In this document: positions 38,250 to 50,200 of the stretch, one piece after another
Position numbering within the stretch: position 1 is the stretch's first letter
Layout of the letters: every line of letters begins with the position of its first letter
Origin: Thamnaconus septentrionalis
Taxonomy: Eukaryota; Chordata; Actinopteri; Tetraodontiformes; Monacanthidae
Assembly: GCA_009823395.1 (NCBI GenBank)
Contig: CM020520.1
Span: 3,944,501-4,008,500 of the forward strand
Direction of reading: 5' to 3'
DNA: 64,000 nucleotides
Program-made: the position numbers and the translations under genes
Notes under the pieces: generated by a model
What the model was told of the DNA's origin: nothing
What the model saw: the letters and a program-made list of their open reading frames with translations, nothing else
The model's database searches: none

Positions 38250-40124
38250 GGTGCCTTTTCTTTTTTTTTTTTTGCTCCCAAGACTAACAAGGAAAGGTGC
38301 CGATTCTCTACTGGCAGCTCATGTCACGTAGGGGAACCTAAGAAATTGATTTTTTTTCTTCTCTGTCCTGGTAGCTTTTAATGCCTATGCTGTAAATTGT
38401 AATAAGTCAGCAACAAGACAATAAACTTGACAGGAACATCCAGGTCCTGGAGACGTGTCAACATATGCTGGATGATGGTGAGGATGTTCTACGAGTCTGG
38501 TTTTAGTGGGATTGGTGGAGGCTAATAGATTCAAAGGAGTGATCCATGAAGCAGAGGACAGTGCTCGGTGCATCAAGCAGCAAAATTAACCTGTAGCACG
38601 TAATTGATGTTCTGCAGAAAAGTCTTTTTGCATGCTTTACATTTCTTCTTGTTCGTTTCTTAAAAAAACAAAAAAACAAAAATAACAGAGATACTCACAA
38701 CAGCAAAAATAATATGCATGAGTCAAGTTAATTGCCAGTCAATCACTGGTACTTAAAAGAATAGCTGACATTAGGATGCCTGTAAACTGGCTTCTGCCAT
38801 CATTGAAAACAGATGATTGTTAGATTGACTGGACAATTTCAGCCCTAAACAACATATTGATTTCATTTAAAGACATCATGTGGCTGCACTAACAGTTCAA
38901 AAGGAGCTGTCATAAAATACTATCTGTTCACGCAGCACAGGAAAACCACCTGAAAAAATAACTGAGTGAATGAAAGCTGACCTTACCGACACATAAAAAA
39001 GTTGAAATGGTGAAACATCTAAAGAATTGCAATTTTGTTCATCATGTTTCGAGCCTCATCATTTGCAGAAGTATAAATCCACTGTTGACCTTGGTGCTAG
39101 TTAGTGCGGCAGGAGCAACAATTCAAAGCAGCTGACCTTTTCTCACCCGTGTCAGTTGGATTCTGGTTTCTCATAAAATTTAATTCCGTGGACCCTGTTT
39201 TTTCTGCTCTAAAACACAGACTAAACATCTGCATCTAAGTTTAAATTGCCTTTCTGTTTGGATTTTGCATATGTTTGGCAAATGCTTGTTTTATTTTTCC
39301 TGTGATAGTTCAGACACATAGGACGCTGCTGTTATATAGGAAGCTCGGCTTGCATATCAACATGCGTTTGGCTACACGAGGTTCATAAGGCTGCATAGAT
39401 ACAGGGATCAGAGGGAGCAGCCAGGCCTTGATGTTCCAATGACAAGGCCGGGGGAGTCGACGTCTCCGACTGCAGCTCCATGCCCAACACAAATTTAAAA
39501 AAAAAAAAAATCCAAACTTATTTACATGTGGTGCATCAAAACCACTCCTGCCCCACCTCTTTTGAGAAGCAGGGATCCAGGTTCATTATCCAGCAAGCAC
39601 TGAGCGATTACATTTTCATCAGATTCAATGTAAGAGGGTCGAAAGATCAAGTGAACTAATGGATGACCTAATCACAGGGGATTGGCTGTATCGATTCCGA
39701 TGGTCATATCCTCATTGTCTGTCAGGCCACTGAATCTGGAGGTGGATAAAATCTCTTACTGGCCGATACCACCATATTCAAGAAACTCTCATTCAGATTA
39801 CACTAATTCAGCCCGTACGCCTCTCGGTTCCCCTGAGGGTTAAATAGATTATGGGGGAGGAATAGCAATCTTGCTGAGTTGCAGCCCAGAACTTGTCTTG
39901 CAGAGAGTTGTATTTCAAATAATTTAATGCAACTGTTTTTTGTTTTTTTCTTTTTCCACCAACCTGCTCCTTTTTCTATGGCTATTTTAATTCTTACGAT
40001 CATTTAATCCTGAGGACATTCTGCAATGCACAGAACATTTGCTTTAAATTGCCTTAATCCTCACTGGTGCACACCGAGTTGGAGATTGTTGTCATGCTTG
40101 CAGATGTAATTCTGCATACTGGGG

Positions 40125-40127
40125 AAA

Positions 40128-40170
<43 letters not shown>

Positions 40171-40175
40171 TATAT
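40125..40175. repeat. poly-A plus (TA)n microsatellite
   Basis: Twelve A residues followed by TA units with a CACA interruption near 40163. Confidence 0.95.
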
Positions 40176-41173
40176 GACTCGGTGGACTGTGACACAAGCT
40201 GCCAACACTGGAGAGACACTCGTTCTTCAAGGGCGATATTGCACAGCGGTGAATAATCAATGTTACTGGGAGTTTATCATGAACTCCTGGCATTTTCCAC
40301 ACGGCATTAGGCACTTTCACTTTAGCAAACACATCTCTAAGTAAATTGACACTCATTCCTACTCAACGAGTTACAGAAAGGGGGAGGAATTGGAAATAAA
40401 AAAGACGGCCTTACTCCAAACGGAGATAGATAACTGGCAACCGCAGGGGTCATCCCCAACAATCCATCTACGGACTCATCACAGCTTTCCGAAAGAGGAG
40501 CGTCTCACTGCAGACAGACGTGTTCATTCACCTCGGTTTGTGTCGACGGAGACGGTGTCCTGATCCGAATCCTAATGACGTGCCGCCGCCTCGCTGGCAT
40601 TCAGTGGCCTGCGTGTCACAGAGCAGCCCGGGTCTGTGCTCTCAATTCACACCGGCTCTGCACAAACAAATCCTCAGCAAAAAAGACAAATGGTGATGTC
40701 AGCCATGGGCCCAAACGTCAACACAGTGAAGAGGCTGTGGGTTCAAAGTGTGCACCGTTGTGTTGATGTGAAATCTTTAATAATAATTGATTTAATTGAT
40801 GCTATTATCAGAATCTTTTCTCTGAGTGCCATTATTTCACCCTTTATGAATGTGAAAGGTTTGAGGAGGCGTACAATTTTTTTCAAACGGCAGACAAGTG
40901 GAGTTTGCCTCAAGAGTAGTTTGATTAGTGTTTTTTTTTTTTCTTTAATGAATCTTAAATGTCTTGAATACAAGGTTATTGCAGTCGCAGCAACTTTCAG
41001 CAACTTTCAAACTAAGTTCTGCACATGTTGAACTGTGACAGAAGTGAAGTTGGGAATTTTGCCAGATTAGAAAAAAGCAAACAAATGTTTTTATGTATCA
41101 CACAATTATTGTATGGAAAGTGCTTGTGGTTGCATATCACATTGCATCTGTTCATTTTCCAGTTTACACATCC

Positions 41174-41213
41174 TTGTTTGTTTGTTTGTTTGCTTGCTTG
41201 CTTGTTTGCTTGT
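41174..41213. repeat. (TTTG)n(CTTG)n tetranucleotide repeat
   Basis: TTTG units change to CTTG units and back; a simple repeat. Confidence 0.95.
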
Positions 41214-41845
41214 TGTACCTCCAGAGGCTCCAGGTTTTCAATTAGGACGGTAGAATCGGCTCCAAGATTTTTGACAGCAAGCCTTGACTGCACATCGCCA
41301 AGATGCTTTCCTTGCCGTTTTGAAGGGGGGAGGAGGGGTAATGTCACCATGTGTTGCACGCAACGAGAGGGAGAGAATGAAAGGGCCAAACATGGAATAG
41401 GCACAAGCGAGGACAGGATGAGACACCGACACAGACGGCGGAGCAGGAAGGGACAGTAAAAAGGGGGAAGAAGAAAAGACGCAAAGGCATTGGCTGGGCC
41501 TTGACAGTTCCTCTCCCACGGAAAGGAGGAGACGGGAGTTCACATGCTCCAGTAGTCAGGCTGAAAAACGTAGGCCTGTTGCATTCATGCAGCTGAGCAA
41601 TACCACTCTTGGTTGCCTAGTTGGCAAGAGAGCTTGTTATCGTCCCGTCTCTTCACAATCCCAACCACCCCCAATCCAACACCCCCAAACCACCCCCGAC
41701 GCCGCTTCTTCCTCTACGTCCCCATTTTACACATGGTGAGCATCTGCATTCTGCTTGCCTCACTAACACCCTCCCTATGGTTCCTGGCCATCATGTAACG
41801 AGGAAACGAGCAGCACCCTTTGCTTTCTTTTTTTTGTTGTTGTCG

Positions 41846-41862
41846 CTGCTGCTGCTGCTGCT
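41846..41862. repeat. (GCT)n trinucleotide repeat
   Basis: Five to six tandem GCT units after a T-rich run. Confidence 0.9.
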
Positions 41863-44800
41863 TCTTTTTCTGAGACACATGTGAACACAAACAGGCAGCA
41901 CAGCCAGCAGACCCAGGTGGTGGCTGCTTGCATCAGGCAAAAGCGCCCTGATCCTGAAAATCAAATGGAGTCCTGTCAAGCAGAATCCGGTGCTCCTGCA
42001 GCGCCCGGGCTGTCCCGCTGGCGACAGGGGTGAGGCCACGGTTCCTGCAAGAAGCAAATGAACGGTGGCAAACTAATGGACCCCATCAGCCAGCAATTGT
42101 CAAATGAAATGCAGACAGACCACAAGTGAGCCGAACGCCGGCAGACAACGAACGTCTCCTTCCTCCTAACGAGCACATTTCACACGTTTCTCATTTAGAC
42201 ATTCTTTCTATTCTACCCATTAAATTTTGTCTTGCCAACTTGGTGCGGCTGCAGAGCACTTGCTGAGTCAGTGGGTGGAAGGTAAGCAGAGAAGGAAAAT
42301 ACACAACCAATGTGAGCTCTTTTCTTCTCGAAAATAGAAAGTGTATTTAAACTTGGCCACCGTTTCTAACTACAAAGCCGAGTCGGACCTTGCAGGAGGG
42401 TGAGCCCAACCACGGGGCGATGTGGTGGGACGCAAAGGCCTTCACTGTGTGAGGCCTCATTTTTTTCCCATAGCTCCACCCTGGAGAAGAAAACTTCTGA
42501 GGCCAACAGTATGAAAAAATATGCTCAACAAAAATATGTAAATCTGAAAAAATATTTGTTGAAAAAATTGTAACGAACTGCTTTCTTGAAATGTGAAGCG
42601 TACATAGCCTATAAAACACACAGGTAAGTCCGATGTTGTTTCTTTCCGACACGGCGCTGTAAATACATATGGCCTTGAGGCTGCAACAAGATGCAAGAAA
42701 AAGAAGATTTATTGGTAAAAGTAAACACAACAAGGTTGTTTGGAAAGTTTTCGTTCTGGCAACAATGATCTCTTGCGACAAATCTATGAGATACTGTTCA
42801 CTCTGCAGTCTAGACACAAGGAAGATAGACATTCTAGTGATGTTAATTATCATCAAATCAATTTTTACAAGAAGGGGTGGCTCTGAATTATCAGTTATCA
42901 TAATTGTGCTTAAACTCCAGCTTATTGATTTTTAATGCTGTTGAAAACAGGTTTTCCTTGCCAAAATGTTAATCAGCTAACCTGCCAAACAGTTTCGGAT
43001 TCAGTGGCATATTGAGCTGTTTGGCATTGGAAGAAAAGTTTCAAGCTTCAGCTTCATTTTTAGTGGGATGCAACCTCACTTCTTCTGCTGCACATTGGTA
43101 GGATGTGCATGCAGTCTTGCCAACAGTATAAGATTTATTTTCAAGGAACATTGTGACGACAAATACAAAACTCCCAAACACAAATGTCCTGTGCTTTTAT
43201 GCCAAATTGTGCAAAAAAAAAAGAAAATCGACAACAAAAAACAAAAACTATTTATATCCACCTCTACTCTTGAGATTCTTCTTGCGTGCTGCGAAGGCAA
43301 AGCCTCGTTTGAACGCGAGAAAGTTCTCCTCTGGTGCAGTTTTGAAGTGGCACACGTTGATTGAGGGAATGACAGTCGTGTCTGGGAGCTCTCTCGGTCT
43401 CTCCAAGTTGAGGCCCCGATGGGCTCTCCATGGTTCAGGAGTGTGCCTTGGCCGTGCCGGCTCCAGCTGACAGGACCCCCCTCAGGTCCCCGGCAGCTGC
43501 CAGGATGAAGAGAATAGTCTGAGTAGACACACAGTGACAGGAGCTGATGCGGTCCTCCACGTCCGTCACAGCTTTCATTTCCTACACCACTGCCATTGAT
43601 TCCCTGGCCGGGGTGACATTAGTGACACTCTCTTTTAATCTGTTGCAAAGAGCTTGACCCATGGAGCACATCTCGCGGGGAGGGAGAGAACAAACCCTTG
43701 GCTGCCCGAGTCCAAATGGAAACTAGCACTTTTTCTGGCGGCTGTTCCTTGGGAAACCCCTCGCCCACAGCAACGCTCCTTGATCTGTGGTATGTTTTGC
43801 TTTGCACACAAGTCTCAAGGGGAAAGACAAAATAAAAGCAGGAGCTAAAGCAAAAAAAAAAAAAAGAGCAAATTGCAAGAGGCGATTGTACCCAAAAAAA
43901 AAAAGGGACATTTACCGGGGTTGACTTATTTAAGAAAACAAAGGTTGACATATTGTTTTCTCACAGACATTTGAAATCTCAGAAGGACTTCAATTAGAGC
44001 TTTGAGTCACTCCGCTCTGAGAAACAGCAGCGTCCTCATTGCGTTGTCAGACCACTTTGACATATTGTTTCTGGAACAGTGTCGTGTCGACGCAAGCCCC
44101 ACTAGCTTTCTGCCGGCGAAATTAAAGGTCATTTTGAGGGAGTGAAAATTAATGTGAGCTATCAATTTCCTGCCTTTAACGGGTGGCAAGAAAAAAAGTG
44201 ACACGTTTCAGCCTGACACGTTCTAATTACGCCATCAATAGTGTGGCAACACGGGGCTAATGGTGCAGAAGACACAACCTGGGTGAGTTCAACTTGTGGA
44301 CATTTAGATTGCATTGAAATTTGTGGTCGGTTTTTGTTGGTAGAATAACTGGTTGTGCATCATCTGAGTTTATCACAATATGTATTTCAATCACATAAAA
44401 TGCTCATTAAGGAGGAGCGTTAAACAGGTATTGACCAGGACGTCCTCTCTGTTGTATGTTCGTCTTGCAGATTTTGACTTCAGGGAGCTGAGCAGATTTC
44501 TAGTCGTCTAAAATGAGGGAGCCAATTCATTAGCGCGCTCTTCAAACTGCTCCTGTCTCAGCCCCTCCCACCTGCACATCCCCTACCTTCTGCCCGGAGA
44601 ATAAATAAGATAAGGGAGAGCAATGAATGCATCCATCATTCAAAGTGGAAAAGGGTAATTTAGCTTGGCCCTCCTGACAGCTTTACAACTTTGCACGCTA
44701 TTCTATTTTAATTGGCAATCATGAATTAACTGAATGAAAGCTCCGCTCCCCACCCCACTCTCCTCACTCTGCCAGTGCCTTTTTCTCACCACAGCTTTTA

Positions 44801-46544
44801 ATTGGGTTGACTTGATGAGTTCCTGAGATAAAAAAAAAAAAAACCCCGACAATATATCCTCATGACTGGCAACTCGTTTGTTGCCATATAATTAGGTTGA
44901 CAGAAGAGTCAAGCCGTGAGACTATTTCCTCTTCGTCCTGGCGCCACCCTCCCTCTGAAAGATCCAAACTCGGGCACAGTAAAGTGCTCTATATGAATGA
45001 CATCATGGATATGAAGGAGTTCAATTGGGAGGCTGTAATTAGCCAGCGGCAGAGTTGTCTATCCATTTGTCTCAGGCAATCACTGATCTTCAAGAAAAGG
45101 AGGCGCACGGATGTCTGTTCTTCACCTGAACATCCCATTATAATTGCAACAGAGAGCAAAGAGGGAAAATTTTACATATGACAGGGAGGGGATAATGAAA
45201 TGCTGCAATAATATCATTTGAATAATACCTTAGACCACTCAAATAAAAGCATTGAGCAACTGCTTTTCATCACCCTCCACTCCCATTTTTTATTTTATGA
45301 CACTGGTTCTTAATGATTAAAACAATCCCCGGGGCTCCTTGGATTCACCCCACACTTTTTACATATAAGGTCAAATGTTCAAAGCTTTCCTCCATTCTCC
45401 CTCCAAAAATAGGTGGGGAAAAAAGAAATTAAACTTTAATGTTCTGATGAATAAATATTTTGTGTCTCCAGGACTCAGCACTTTTTTTTCTTTTTGCATT
45501 GCTGCAGCTGGTGCTTAATGAACTCTTCCTCAAGCCTTTGCAAATTAACACATCTCTCTCAGTGTCCTTCGACATTGTTGTTTTTTTTCTTCATCTATTT
45601 GTGGCGGTCAAAATTTTGTCGACAGCTTTTTCCATATTTCTTCTATTACTGCCACATGGAAGGACGCATAATTATTCGACCTCCAAGTCACTTTTTTAAC
45701 TTACAATGCAGATTTTTTTTCAATGCAAGTCAGACCAGTTGCTTGAGGCTAAAGTGCACTTGGGAATTTTTTTATTTATTTTTTATTTCTTTGCACTTGC
45801 CAAATGGTATGCAAATCACCTCAGTATGTAAGACTTTTACATTTCTAATATTCACACCACCGCAGGACAGGAATTTGGACAGGATTTGAGACAGCTTGGT
45901 GTCTTAATCTAGGAAATAGAATCAGTTTGTCTTGGTTGGAGACTGTATGTAAATCACTTCAGAATATATATTCTACACACTCGGTGAACCCCAAGACAGC
46001 AGGATTTAAGTTGTCAGTGCTGATCTTGTAAGCCATTTTTTCCCTCCTCTTTTGGATACTAATGAACTCTGACTGTTGTCCTGAATCTTAGCTGTCGTAT
46101 ATGGAAACATACCATCCTCACAACTGACTCTGAACATCTTCAGTGGAATATCTGATATTTAATCAGACAAGCTAAATCACAGTGATGCTGTGTTGCGCCT
46201 TAACTGCAAAAGCAGGCTTGAAACTGTGCATGTAATCGTTTGGCTCTGAAATCCAATTGTTTACTCTTGGTTTTTTTTTCGCTGCTCAAATTTTGGGCCT
46301 TTGAAAACTGTTGATGAAACCTTGAGAATGTATATTTTAATTGAAAAAGAAGCATGTGACAGCAATGACGATTGAATCTGACTAACTGGATGACTCTGAT
46401 TTCAACTCTGCTCATCCACTTTGCCAGCCTAAGGCAAAAGTGCAGAAGGTGAAGTTGTACCAAAACCTGTTGCTGCAGCCCTTGAAAGCCTCGCAGGAAA
46501 ACCAAGAGGAGGAAGGAAGAGGCAGTCACTTTGAGTTGCAAACA

Positions 46545-46730
46545 ATGGCTGCTGCTAAAGAGATTATCCAGGGTGCCAGCATAGCGGTGGTTTTATCAGA
46601 ACTGGGCAGCATTATCACATTAAAAGAAGAGCTAAAAAGGATGGCACTGAAGGCATCTCTCGGTGGACAATATGTTTGCGCTTTGCGCTCCTGACCGCCT
46701 CTGGCAAAAGTTTAGCCAAACATTGCACTG
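46545..46730 (+). pseudogene. RecQ-helicase-like fragment, frameshifted
   Basis: From the ATG at 46545 the frame reads MAAAKEIIQG, then ITLKEELKRMALKASLGGQ and YVCAL, and stops at 46692-46694. This resembles the N-terminal edge of RecQ-family ATP-dependent DNA helicases, where a LKxEQ..A..FL.G.DVFAL motif precedes the Walker A P-loop (PTGFGKS-like). In the -1 frame from 46691 the next residues are LTASGKSLAKH, so the GKS of motif I survives after a one-base shift. The invariant Gln of motif 0 appears as Leu (KEEL). Nothing recognisable remains of motifs Ia-VI downstream. I infer a dead, short fragment of a helicase gene or of a helicase-bearing mobile element. It is intergenic and has no splice signals in support. 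Confidence 0.5.
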
Positions 46731-46974
46731 CTTCGCACTTATCCACAGGGTGGAAACGCATGGCTAATGTGGAGGCCTAGAGCGCTCACTGCCTGGCTAA
46801 AAGGGCTTATTAGTGCGCTTTAATGCGATAAACAGAAAGTTCATTCAATAACCTTTACGAGTCCTTCCTCTGCTTTGCTAAGGCTGCCTGTGGGCTCTTT
46901 GCCAGGCGGAAATGTGCGATAAATCCAAATGATTTATCAAACGTTCAACCTCACCTGACAATCTGCGTTTCTTG

Positions 46975-47290
46975 ATAGTTGGAAGGACCGGGAGCGAGTC
47001 GGGTCGGTCAGTCCGGGTATGGCTGCTGGAAAGGCTTGCATGGATGCAAAGACAATCTGGCTACTGGGTGAATGTGAGGCTGGAGTTTGCAGGCAAGGCT
47101 TGATTGTTGGGAATGAGCTACATGTGAGTCAATCAGGTGAGTGAACACAGCCAGGTGTGGCAGTAACAGGAGGCGTGGCCGGAAGTTACTGTGGAGTAGA
47201 CAGTTGACGAGTGGCAGGTGTGCTGGTTGACTGAAGAGTGGAAATTTCCACAGCAGCACAGGTGCAGCAGAGTAGACTGTGACACGAACT
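46975..47290. repeat. possible interspersed repeat remnant
   Basis: The stretch has the texture of a common fish intergenic repeat: CCAGGTGTGGCAGTAACAGG, AGGCGTGGCC, GAGTGGCAGGTGTGC and a closing ACTGTGACACGAAC. It has no coding capacity. Family and limits cannot be set from sequence alone. Confidence 0.3.
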
Positions 47291-50200
47291 ACTAACTACT
47301 AACTAAAGTTATGCATAGGATATTTCATTTCATGATGCCATAAAATCCTGTGAATGGGGCCCAGGCAATTCACAAACTCCATGAGTGATCAGGTTTAACT
47401 TCCAATTTAATAGATCACTAAAGGAAAAATACATTTGTCATGATTGTTATGCTGCTGCCATCTGCTCGCTCATCTGATAGCTGCCCTGACAAATTCATTT
47501 TTGATAGTTTCATTTTCTTATCAAAACCTTGAAGATGAGAGAGACCCCCACCCCCCCCCCCACCCCATCCTCAACCCCATATCTGGATGAATTTAATTTT
47601 ATAACAATGATGTAATGCTGTGCATCTGAAGTGAACAGCTCAAATTGTCACCCCAACCTGCCTGAGTGAAGGGCAAATCGTTGCCAGGATACAGATGGAC
47701 AAATGTTTTTCCTTTGTTTCACTGTTTTCGTCTTTCTTCTATTCATTGCAGCACGAGAGATTAAAAAAAAAAAAAACAACTTGTTTTGGACTTATCTTTA
47801 GATTCTTGACTTTATTCTGGGGGAAAAAATCCTATAAGGGATGCTTCTTACATAACATTTCTTTGCTTATTTTTTTTGGTCTGGGTTAATTTCTTCGATT
47901 CTTCCCTCTCAACATCTGCCGGCATGTGCGGAATGTGATGTTGCTCCATCACAGGATCATTAAATGTCAGGTCATGCCGTGACAAGAGAACACGGCGGCA
48001 GAAAGTCAATGGCGCGACGGCAATGGGGGGGGCACCAGTGGAGGAATGGCCTGGTGGAAATGCATGCTGGGAAGGATCAATGGCTCATCTAACACCCGCA
48101 TGCCCGCTGCTGAAACTGGGCAGGAGTGTTCGCACCACTCAAACAGCCCCCCGCCTGGCAATGAGGTGGTCCAGCTGCTTCAGATGAGTGTGCACGGTTG
48201 GACGTGTCTACTTGGGATGAAGTGTTGATGTGTGGCAAGCAGGGGTAGTGGTGGCAAAACGCAAGTCAGCTCACTTCCTACTTTTGCAAAGGAAAAGTCA
48301 ACAAAGTGGTAGTTTCAAGCTACGATTTACTGTCAAATCTCTGCCAGGGTGCAGTTTTTTTTTCAGTTATTTCTCTCGATATGTTGCTGTTGTGTCTTAA
48401 GGTCACTATCATATTTGATTGTGGGCATCAATTTAGGCTGTATGAGCATTGTGAAGTTGTGTGTGTCCAGTGGAAGTGGAGCTACACTCATCCCATTCCT
48501 GTTCATGGGTTTATTTCATTTCATGTTCATTTTACGCAACGGCTTCGTCACAACTGAAACATGTTTTTTTCAACAATTTAAGGTTGCACTTCATACCCCA
48601 ATGTGTCTAGGGTCACACAAATGTTGAGAAGCGGTCTTTAAATGGCATTCCATCAGAAAAATAATTAAATAAATAAAACTGACAAAAAGACACACTTACA
48701 AGTGAGACCCTGTAAAATGCTGTAGCTTCTGAACTACCTGAGAGAAAAAAAATTTTTGGACTCTAAAATTCCTCACTCTTAACAAACTTTTGGAATGTGT
48801 CGGAAGTTTTATCATAAAACTTTTTCAAACAGTGTGCTTGACTCCCAAGCATAGTGAGTTTCTGCAGAAAGGCTCAGGTGCACATAGTAGGGATCCTCAT
48901 GTAGGAATTATTTTTCTAACTGTTTCTGAATGGGTTTTTTCCTCTGCTCAGTGCCCAAGTTGACTCATCTAATCTCAGCTTTCAGCTTTATCTGTCGAGC
49001 ACTTATCATCACAATGTATTCTCACTTTAAATGTTCAGCAGGTCTTTCAATCAGTTGTTTTCTCATGACTTGTGTTTAAAGGGCAGGAACCTTGAACAGA
49101 ACAGATCCCGACTCTTGGGGTGAATTTAGAGTGAATTGTACTGAAGGAGAATGCTGTAGAGGAAGGCTCAAAAGACGGACTCCAGTGGAAACCCATAACT
49201 CACTTTAGTCTGTATAGAGGATGTATTACTGAAATTCACAAATTGTTATCAGTCTAATGAGTATGACTCAAAACCACATTAGCGCTGTGCCCAGTTAGAT
49301 TTTGTGGTCCAAGAAGGAGGTTATTATGGTCAATTGTATCACTTAATCTATTAAGATAAGCACAGAGACTCGTCCAAATGTCTGGTGCAGTTAAAAGACA
49401 CTGCATAACTTTTGCTAGTTCTGTTTCTCTGCTTTAATACATTCTAAATTAAATAACAGCTATTATTTTGTCAGTATAACATTTATATTTAAAAAATTGA
49501 GATGTGTCTCGTGCCAAGCTGAAAAACATCAAATATCTCTGTATGATGTCCACTGTTGCCAGCCTCCATTTGACAAATGCAGAGATACTGTTCTTTACTT
49601 TATTTATCATTTTTTTTAATATATGTCGTTTAAAAGTTTTTTTCCTTTTTTATTGCATCACTCTGCACCATCAACCAGAGGCCACAGTGTTTCCTGGTTG
49701 TGATAAGAGTAGTTTGAAGAAATGTGCAAACATGTAGAAGAGTAAAATACTATTTCAAACATAGTCAGATGTCTATGCACAGAAGAGACGATTCTAAGCA
49801 CTGTCATTTTTTTCTTGTCATTCTTTTCAATTGCCAATTTAGTGATTTACTGCTTTCTTTTCTATACATAAAATAATGGCAAATTATATCTCTGTGCCAC
49901 AGCTATTCTCTGCTTGCTGGCTGTTGCCATGAGATATGATACGCTCATTTAAAACTGTGCTTAACTGCTGAAAATGTAATATTTGGGGGAGAAAAAGCAG
50001 AATTCAATTCCAATTAAGTGATTTCCCGTGTTTTCAAAACGCCTATTAACTAATTGAATATGAAGCAGAGCCACATTCATCCTGCTCTTTTATTGTTACC
50101 AAGGAATATGCTGCAGGACGGAAAGGACAATGAAAATACTTGCTGTTTTTTTCCCGCTCCCCACGTGGTAACAGTTTAGGGCTATTGAAACAGTAATGTA

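Larger units (their letters stand above)
37236..46544. other. upstream intergenic DNA, no gene recognised
   Basis: I see no coding exon or RNA gene. The stretch contains the (CCG)n, (TA)n, (TTTG/CTTG)n and (GCT)n repeats listed separately. The longest open frame, 42347-42901 on the minus strand (184 codons), has no domain, no codon-like pattern and no splice context I can defend. Confidence 0.6.

Noticed and set aside
42347..42901. 184-codon open frame on the minus strand
   Set aside because: The longest clean frame in the intergenic part, but the hydrophobic and cysteine-rich composition reflects AT-rich antisense sequence; no recognisable family and no splice or promoter context.
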